Below, one piece after another: positions 7,162-9,088 of a stretch of 9,088 nt of DNA (within the stretch, counting starts at the first letter, position 1; each line of letters begins with the position of its first letter). The position numbers and the translations under genes were made by a program. Location: assembly GCA_031286555.1 (NCBI GenBank), contig JAITUD010000219.1, positions 1-9,088 on the forward strand, read 5' to 3'. This DNA is from Microbacterium sp. (lineage in GTDB: Bacteria; Actinomycetota; Actinomycetes; Actinomycetales; Microbacteriaceae). The notes beneath the pieces were generated by a model. The model was not told the origin of the DNA. It worked only from the letters and a program-made list of their open reading frames with translations, and made no database searches.

Positions 7162-8639
7162 AACAGCGGCTTGACCGACGCGTAGGCGCCGGCCCGGTCG
7201 GAGGACGGGGTGTCCCAGATGCGCGCGGTGCCCGTGGCATCCCACGCCCGCCAGCCCGGGTCCCCCGTCGCGATGAACGACACGGCGGCGGCGTGCACCT
7301 CATCGGCAAGGGCCTGCGGCGGGTTGGGACCGGCGAGCGGCTCCATCGCGGGGCCGTCCAGGCAGTCGAAGAAGAACGGCACGTCCAGGCAGTGCTCGGC
7401 GAAGCCGAAGTGCCCCGAGGGCCACGAGAACCGGTATGTCCAGGTCGGCGCGGTGCCGCGCGCGGCGGCGATGCGGAGGATCGCAGTGCGGAACATCCGG
7501 TCGGTCAGCACCCGGCCGGCCAGGCGCGCCTTGCCGAGCCTCACGACGTCCTGATTCGCGGCGAGGTACGCCGCGCGTCGATCGCGGGGCACGCCCAGCT
7601 TGCCCAGCAGCATCCCTCGGGGGACCCAGCGCAGCATCTTGGCGGCATCCGCCATCGCCATCGTGAACTCGTCGTCGGTCGCGCCGAGCACGAGCGGCTT
7701 GTCGGCACCGACGCCGGCGCGCAGCGACTCGGTCGTCGAACGCTTGATCAGGTCACCGTCGACGGACGGGCCGAGCGGCAGCCCCTCCTCGATGATCTTC
7801 GACATGTCGCCGCCGTCGAACGCCGTGGCCGCCTTCTGCAGCTCGAGCACCTTCTCCTCGCTCAGCGACGAGAACCCGGCGCGCGTCGGCTCCACACCAC
7901 CGGATGCCGCCAGCTGACGCCCGAACGCCTCCGAGCGCTCCGCCGACACGTCGGCGAGCGCGCCGGAGATCGCATAGACACCATGGAACAGGTGCTGCGC
8001 GGCCTCCATGCCCAGCAGCGTCATGACCGCACCGCCGCCGGCGGACTGCCCGGCGATGGTCACCCGCGACGGGTCGCCGCCGAAGGCCGTGATGTTCTGC
8101 TGCACCCACTCCAGCGCGAGCATCCAGTCGCGCACGCCGCGGTTGGACGGGGCGTCCTCGATCCAGCCGAAGCCGTCGAAGCCGAGCCGATACGAGAGCG
8201 TCACGGTCACGACATCGTCGCGGTTGAAGTTGCGGCCGTCGTACCAGGGGCTCGCGGGAGAGCCGGCGAAGTACCCGCCGCCGTGGATCCAGACCAGCAC
8301 AGGTCGCGCCGTCTCCGGAGCGAGCTCGGGCGTGAACACGTTCACGTTCAGCGTCGCCTCGCCGGGGATCGACGGCTCGGGAATCAGCGTCACGCCGGGG
8401 TCGCCGCGCTGCGCCGTGGGCGCGAACGCCAGAGCATCCCGCACGCCCTGCCAGGGCGCCTTCGGCACCGGCGCCGCGTACCGGAGCTCGCCGACCGGCG
8501 GCTCGGCGAACGGGATGCCGAGGAACGCCGCCGACTGCGGGTTCCCCCTGCCGCCCGTGGTCGGGCGCCATGCCCCGCGCACCCGGCCTGCGGCCGTCTG
8601 CACCTCGACGTACCGGGTCTCGACGTCACTCGATGTCAT
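7158..8639 (-). CDS. Type-B carboxylesterase / lipase family hydrolase
   Basis: This 493-residue alpha/beta hydrolase has the usual length of the carboxylesterase family (Pfam COesterase). The sequence shows the FLGIPFAEPPVGELR opening, the oxyanion-hole HGGGY (119-123), the nucleophile elbow GQSAGGG with S199, an acidic residue E324 in GATDDEF, and the histidine H416 in FAEHCLDVPFFF. Together these give a Ser-Glu-His triad. It hydrolyses carboxylic esters; the acyl and alcohol parts cannot be read from sequence. There is no signal peptide, so it is expected in the cytoplasm. The ATG at 8639 has a good ribosome site, AAAGGAG (8647-8653), seven bases upstream. It follows the transporter gene by 35 bases and overlaps the PAP2 gene by four, so the three probably form one operon. 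A plausible role is cleaving an ester brought in by the transporter; that is inference. Confidence 0.92.
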   Translation of the reverse strand: MTSSDVETRYVEVQTAAGRVRGAWRPTTGGRGNPQSAAFLGIPFAEPPVGELRYAAPVPKAPWQGVRDALAFAPTAQRGDPGVTLIPEPSIPGEATLNVNVFTPELAPETARPVLVWIHGGGYFAGSPASPWYDGRNFNRDDVVTVTLSYRLGFDGFGWIEDAPSNRGVRDWMLALEWVQQNITAFGGDPSRVTIAGQSAGGGAVMTLLGMEAAQHLFHGVYAISGALADVSAERSEAFGRQLAASGGVEPTRAGFSSLSEEKVLELQKAATAFDGGDMSKIIEEGLPLGPSVDGDLIKRSTTESLRAGVGADKPLVLGATDDEFTMAMADAAKMLRWVPRGMLLGKLGVPRDRRAAYLAANQDVVRLGKARLAGRVLTDRMFRTAILRIAAARGTAPTWTYRFSWPSGHFGFAEHCLDVPFFFDCLDGPAMEPLAGPNPPQALADEVHAAAVSFIATGDPGWRAWDATGTARIWDTPSSDRAGAYASVKPLL

Positions 8640-8674
8640 GGGGATGCTCCTTTCGAGCAGTTCGGGTCAGTGTG

Positions 8675-9088
8675 TCAGCGCACGCTCTTGATCGGCGCGA
8701 TCGCGACTGCCGCGAGGATCACGAAGACGATCGCGAACACGAAGAGCATCGGGTACCCGCCGAGAGAGGTGATGATCAGCGCCGCGATGCCGGGGCTCAT
8801 CGCCTGCGGAATGTTGGTGGCGACGTTCAGGATGCCGAGGTCCTTGCCTGCATCCGTGCCCTCGCTCGGCAGCACCTCAGTCATCAGCGCGGCATCCACA
8901 GACATGTAGAGTCCGAAGCCGATGCCGTTGATGACGCTCATGATGATCATTCCGGTCATGTTCGGCATGAGGATCGGCATGAGCAGTCCGACCACCATGA
9001 AGGCGGATGCGACGTAGATGAAGACCTTGCGACGCCCGGCCTTGTCGCTCCACCAACCGGAGAGCATGATCGCGATGATCGTCGGGAC
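8675..9088 (-). CDS. Major facilitator superfamily transporter, 3' part only
   Basis: Only the last 137 residues lie in the window; the frame is open to the right edge, so the gene starts beyond it. The fragment shows the cytoplasmic MFS loop motif GWWSDKAGRRK (fragment residues 11-21), then four hydrophobic segments near 22-42, 46-70, 88-108 and 110-131, and a short tail ending KSVR. That fits TM8 end to TM12 of a 12-helix carrier. The GTDAGKDLGILN and NIPQAMSPGIA stretches and the KSVR ending resemble actinobacterial MFS carriers related to the SLC45 sugar-proton symporters, often found beside glycosidases or esterases. That subfamily call is from memory and less certain than MFS itself. 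It lies first in the probable operon seen here, 35 bases before the esterase, and would import the compound the esterase acts on. The internal ATG at 9067 falls inside a helix and is not the true start. Confidence 0.85.
   Translation of the reverse strand, partial: VPTIIAIMLSGWWSDKAGRRKVFIYVASAFMVVGLLMPILMPNMTGMIIMSVINGIGFGLYMSVDAALMTEVLPSEGTDAGKDLGILNVATNIPQAMSPGIAALIITSLGGYPMLFVFAIVFVILAAVAIAPIKSVR

Noticed and set aside
7293..8909. A 538-residue plus-strand open frame opposite the esterase and transporter end
   Set aside because: It crosses two real genes and their gap in antisense and shows only Arg/Gly/His-rich filler.

Overview
The window reads as ordinary chromosomal DNA from a high-GC actinobacterium, most likely Microbacteriaceae and close to Microbacterium. 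The basis is the very high GC at third codon positions, an actinobacterial-type long PutA without a DNA-binding domain, and the general style of the proteins. This placement is inference from protein character, not from a marker gene. I see five complete genes and one partial gene. No RNA gene, insertion sequence, CRISPR array, phage element or attachment site could be supported.

Left part (1-3569): a non-coding stretch carrying a large stem-loop (54-109) is followed by putA on the minus strand. PutA is the bifunctional proline dehydrogenase / glutamate-semialdehyde dehydrogenase that turns proline into glutamate. The stem-loop lies just past the putA stop and is followed on the minus strand by a T-rich run, so it is the likely putA terminator. 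Middle (3570-4541): a 90-base divergent spacer with a small dyad separates putA from a LysR-type regulator on the plus strand. PutA lacks its own ribbon-helix-helix domain, so this regulator is the obvious candidate for controlling putA.

Right part: a Tat-exported PHP-superfamily metallo-phosphoesterase (4650-6395, plus strand) converges on a minus-strand cluster, and a 12-bp perfect inverted repeat marks the junction. The cluster, in transcription order, is a major facilitator transporter (only its 3' part is here, running off the right edge), a type-B carboxylesterase without a signal peptide, and a six-helix PAP2 phosphatase whose GTG start overlaps the esterase stop by four bases. A transporter plus a cytoplasmic esterase suggests import of an ester-bearing compound followed by intracellular hydrolysis; the substrate is unknown.

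I found no convincing new biological system. The points worth checking are the putA operator region and terminator element, the exported two-domain phosphoesterase of unknown substrate, a substitution in the PutA proline-site motif, and an apparent enrichment of the hexamer GGATGC/GCATCC across the whole window.
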